Origin: Lachnospiraceae bacterium
GTDB lineage: Bacteria > Bacillota > Clostridia > Lachnospirales > Lachnospiraceae
Direction: 5' to 3'
DNA length: 64,000 nt
Assembly: GCA_910575255.1 (NCBI GenBank)
Contig: CAJTEM010000010.1
Coordinates: 90,197-154,196, forward strand
Shown: positions 62,016 through 64,000 of the stretch, piece after piece
Layout of the letters: every line of letters begins with the position of its first letter
How positions within the stretch are numbered: position 1 is the first letter of the stretch
Notes under the pieces: generated by a model
What the model saw: the letters and a program-made list of their open reading frames with translations, nothing else
Told to the model about the DNA's origin: nothing
Database searches by the model: none
Program-made: the position numbers and the translations under genes

Positions 62016-63374
62016 CTATTTTTTCAGGATATCCTGGATATCATCCAGGCCCTTTTGGGTGGTGACTACGACCACCGTATCGCCAACATTGATGGTATCA
62101 TTACCACGCGGGATTAAGACCTTTCCCTTGCGGTGGATACAGCCAAGGAGAAGATTGCTTTTAAGCTGCATATCCTTCAGGGGAATCCCCACAACCGGAG
62201 AATTCTCCCGTATGGAGAACTCCAGTGCTTCGGCTTTGCCGTCTAAGATGTGACACAGAGTCTCTACATTGCTGCCGATGGAATTCTGCATGGCGCGGAT
62301 ATAACGAAGAATATAGTCAGCCGTGATGTATTTGGGATAAATAATACTGCCCAGATCAAGCTGATCGAGGATGTTGTCAAAGGACATCCGGTTTACCTTG
62401 GTGATCAGCTTGCCCTTGGAATGTTCCCGGGCAAACAGAGAAAGCATAATATTCTCCTCGTCCATATTGGTCAGGGCCACAAAGGCTTCCACCCCTTCTA
62501 AATTCTCCTCCATCAAAAGCTTGCGGCTGGTTCCGTCTCCGTGGATGACGACAGCCTCCGGAAGATGCTCAATGAGCAGCTGACAGCGTTCCATGCTTTT
62601 ATCAATGATGACAACCCGGATTTTCATCTCCAAAAGCTGTCTGGCCAGATAAACAGCGATCGTACCGCCGCCTACAATCAGACAGTTCTTCACCTGGTTG
62701 GTAGCCAGTCCGATATTCCGGAAAAATGTTGCCGCGTTTCTGGGAGAGGCAATGATGGAGACCAGATCTCCATTCTGAAGAATAAAGTTACCGTTCGGGA
62801 TATATGCATTCTCTCCGCGTTCAATGCCGGCTACGAGAATGTCGCATTTGGCGTGGCGGGGGAGCTCGGCAATCGATACCTGATCCAGATGAAACTCCGG
62901 TTTGATACGGAACTTCAGAAGCTCTACCCGACCCTTGGCAAAAGTGTCGATTCGGATCGCAGAGGGAAAGCGCAGCAGCCGGGCAATCTCTGCCGATGCG
63001 GCAAGCTCCGGATTAATAATCATGGAAATGCCAAGGCTCTCCTTGATCAGATCGATCTCTTTGTTGTAAATCGGATTGCGGACACGGGCAACGGTATGAC
63101 AGTCCCATTGTTTTTTTGCAATCAGGCAGCACAGCAGGTTCAGCTCGTCCGAGCCGGTTACCGCGATTAATAAATCTGTGTCAGCAGCGCCGGCTTCCAG
63201 AAGTGTGTTGATGCTGGAGCCATTGCCAACGATAGACATGGCATCGAGCTCTTCCGTAACATCCTGCAGGCGCTGAGCAGAGGAATCAATGATGGTGACA
63301 TCGTGGTTCTCTTCTGTCAGGCCCTCCGCCAGGGCATATCCGACCTTGCCACAGCCGATGATGATGATTTTCAT
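62016..63374 (-). CDS. trkA: Trk system potassium uptake regulatory protein TrkA
   Basis: 452 residues with two RCK repeats. First Rossmann fold KIIIIGCGKVGYALAEGL with VTIIDSS; second CLIVGGGTIAVYLARQLLEM with VVIIDKS (near residue 235). Each is followed by a TrkA-C domain. It binds NAD(H)/ATP and gates TrkH. ATG 63374 has TTGGAGAACC upstream; a TTG at 63386 is in frame but poorer. It is first in the trkA-trkH operon. Confidence 0.95.
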   Translation of the reverse strand: MKIIIIGCGKVGYALAEGLTEENHDVTIIDSSAQRLQDVTEELDAMSIVGNGSSINTLLEAGAADTDLLIAVTGSDELNLLCCLIAKKQWDCHTVARVRNPIYNKEIDLIKESLGISMIINPELAASAEIARLLRFPSAIRIDTFAKGRVELLKFRIKPEFHLDQVSIAELPRHAKCDILVAGIERGENAYIPNGNFILQNGDLVSIIASPRNAATFFRNIGLATNQVKNCLIVGGGTIAVYLARQLLEMKIRVVIIDKSMERCQLLIEHLPEAVVIHGDGTSRKLLMEENLEGVEAFVALTNMDEENIMLSLFAREHSKGKLITKVNRMSFDNILDQLDLGSIIYPKYITADYILRYIRAMQNSIGSNVETLCHILDGKAEALEFSIRENSPVVGIPLKDMQLKSNLLLGCIHRKGKVLIPRGNDTINVGDTVVVVTTQKGLDDIQDILKK

Positions 63375-63425
63375 GAGGTTCTCCAATCGTGTAATTATCG
63401 TTATCCTTATAAAGAAATGTCATTT

Positions 63426-63451
63426 CTGCATACAGGAATCCAGGTATGCAG
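63426..63451. promoter_or_regulatory. Hairpin in the trkA 5' leader
   Basis: CTGCATAC (63426-63433) pairs perfectly with GTATGCAG (63444-63451) around a 10-nt loop, between the predicted trkA promoter and its ribosome site. It may be a regulator site or an mRNA leader structure. Confidence 0.5.
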
Positions 63452-63469
63452 GAAAGGACATCTGTAAGT

Positions 63470-63497
63470 ATTGTATCACAAATCGCAGAATTGTCAC
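63470..63497 (-). promoter_or_regulatory. Promoter of trkA-trkH
   Basis: On the minus strand, GTGACA (63492-63497) and TACAAT (63470-63475) with a 16-bp spacer, about 96 bp before the trkA start. Confidence 0.6.
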
Positions 63498-63533
63498 TAT
63501 AAAAATGTGAAATATTATTGGCAGGTTCCGAAG

Positions 63534-63681
63534 GAGTTACTGTTCACAGGTACCTTGTGAACGTAACGGCATATGCCCATTTGAAATCGCCTGCGGCGAT
63601 GGAGCATATGCTTTGGCTCCATAACTGTACTGGCCTATGGCTAATCAGCAGAGTGATTAGTCATGGTGTGAACAGTAACTC
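63534..63681. repeat. Palindromic element, family D (148 bp)
   Basis: Terminal inverted repeats GAGTTACTGTTCACA (63534-63548) and TGTGAACAGTAACTC (63667-63681) are perfect. Inside are a GTTCACA/TTGTGAAC hairpin around GGTACC, two GCATATGC palindromes and CTAATCA-GCAGAG-TGATTAG. The 60-codon ORF across it has no ribosome site. The stretch 63682-63786 after it shows nothing I can name. Confidence 0.8.
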
Positions 63682-63786
63682 GAAGGGGCCATACCGGTAA
63701 ATAATGTCACTTTATATTAAGAAAAGAGAAGTCCAGCTTCTAATGCCACTGCCCGTGAACCAATGTCAGTAAGTTAAGCTGTTCCC

Positions 63787-64000
63787 AAAGGTACGCCAGG
63801 GAAACGGGGAGAGCAGCCATCGAAAAGGGCCTGCGGATTTTTCCGGTTTCGAGATCAAGAATTCCTAAAATTTCTGAATTTTGCTAAAAATGAAACGAAA
63901 ATTCACAAACTCGCTGCGCTCAGACAGTGTGAATTTTCGTTTCAACGCAAAACTCAGAAATTCAAGGACTTCTAAATCTCTGCAAAGTCAAAATCCGCAG
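63787..64000. repeat. Long palindromic element, family A, copy A3, cut by the right edge
   Basis: AAAGGTACGCC at the left edge, then the family A core with the same internal-loop sequences as A1 and A2. The apical stem GAAACGAAAATTCACA/TGTGAATTTTCGTTTC differs from A1 at two positions on each side in a compensating way. The left outer arm (63794-63835) is different from A1 and A2. The right arm lies beyond the window except for its start (CCGCAG). Confidence 0.88.

Noticed and set aside
63518..63700. 60-codon ORF in the family D element
   Set aside because: It covers the palindromic repeat, has no ribosome site, and its codons follow from the inverted repeats.

Overview
The window looks like chromosome from a spore-forming, Gram-positive Clostridia member, most likely of the Lachnospiraceae. 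It carries a division/cell-wall (dcw) cluster joined to spoIIGA-sigE-spoIIP, a Spo0E-like peptide, a lipoprotein diacylglyceryl transferase, a YesM/YesN two-component system, a split transketolase, and strong AAGGAGG-type ribosome sites with several TTG starts. I see no rRNA, tRNA or CRISPR array.

Layout: (1) 1-3173, minus strand, a large acyl-CoA dehydratase activase-like protein cut by the left edge. (2) 3360-8423, plus strand: a corA-type Mg transporter behind a consensus promoter and a small leader ORF, a rhomboid-like membrane protein, pyruvate kinase and lysA, closed by a strong terminator. (3) 8533-16639, an AT-richer integrative element of about 8.1 kb, bounded by a 20-bp direct repeat (19/20) formed from the 3' end of ychF. 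It carries a rolling-circle-type Rep, iteron-like repeats, two XRE regulators, an Nmad3-type predicted nucleotide-modification protein, small cargo genes, an excisionase-like protein and a tyrosine integrase. (4) 16620-19056: ychF, lgt, spo0E-like. (5) 19067-32428, the dcw cluster: mraZ, rsmH, ftsL-like, two class B PBPs, mraY, murD, ftsW, murA, ftsQ, ftsZ, preceded by five 10-bp-phased MraZ-type boxes. (6) 32427-40399: spoIIGA-sigE behind a Spo0A-type long-spacer promoter, then spoIIP, lepA, hemW, a GHL10 hydrolase-like exported protein and apt. (7) 40400-41279, a gene-free nest of palindromic elements. (8) 41280-46899, a two-component system followed by a dctPQM TRAP transporter. (9) 47192-59219, a sugar-utilisation locus: ABC importer without its ATPase, GH43 glycosidase, AraC regulator, DUF4867 protein, fucose/arabinose-isomerase-like protein, xylulokinase, transaldolase-like aldolase and a two-gene transketolase. 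(10) 59378-60454, an orphan DctP-like lipoprotein. (11) 60565-63374, trkH-trkA potassium uptake on the minus strand. (12) 63500-64000, more palindromic elements, cut by the right edge.

The most novel material is the family of long palindromic elements (three copies of family A: 40434-40675, 40961-41154 reversed, 63787-64000). Their unpaired internal-loop segments are identical between copies, while their paired arms differ in sequence yet stay complementary. Three other palindromic repeat types (B, C, D) lie beside them. Second is the compact element in ychF, which pairs rolling-circle replication with an Nmad3 protein.
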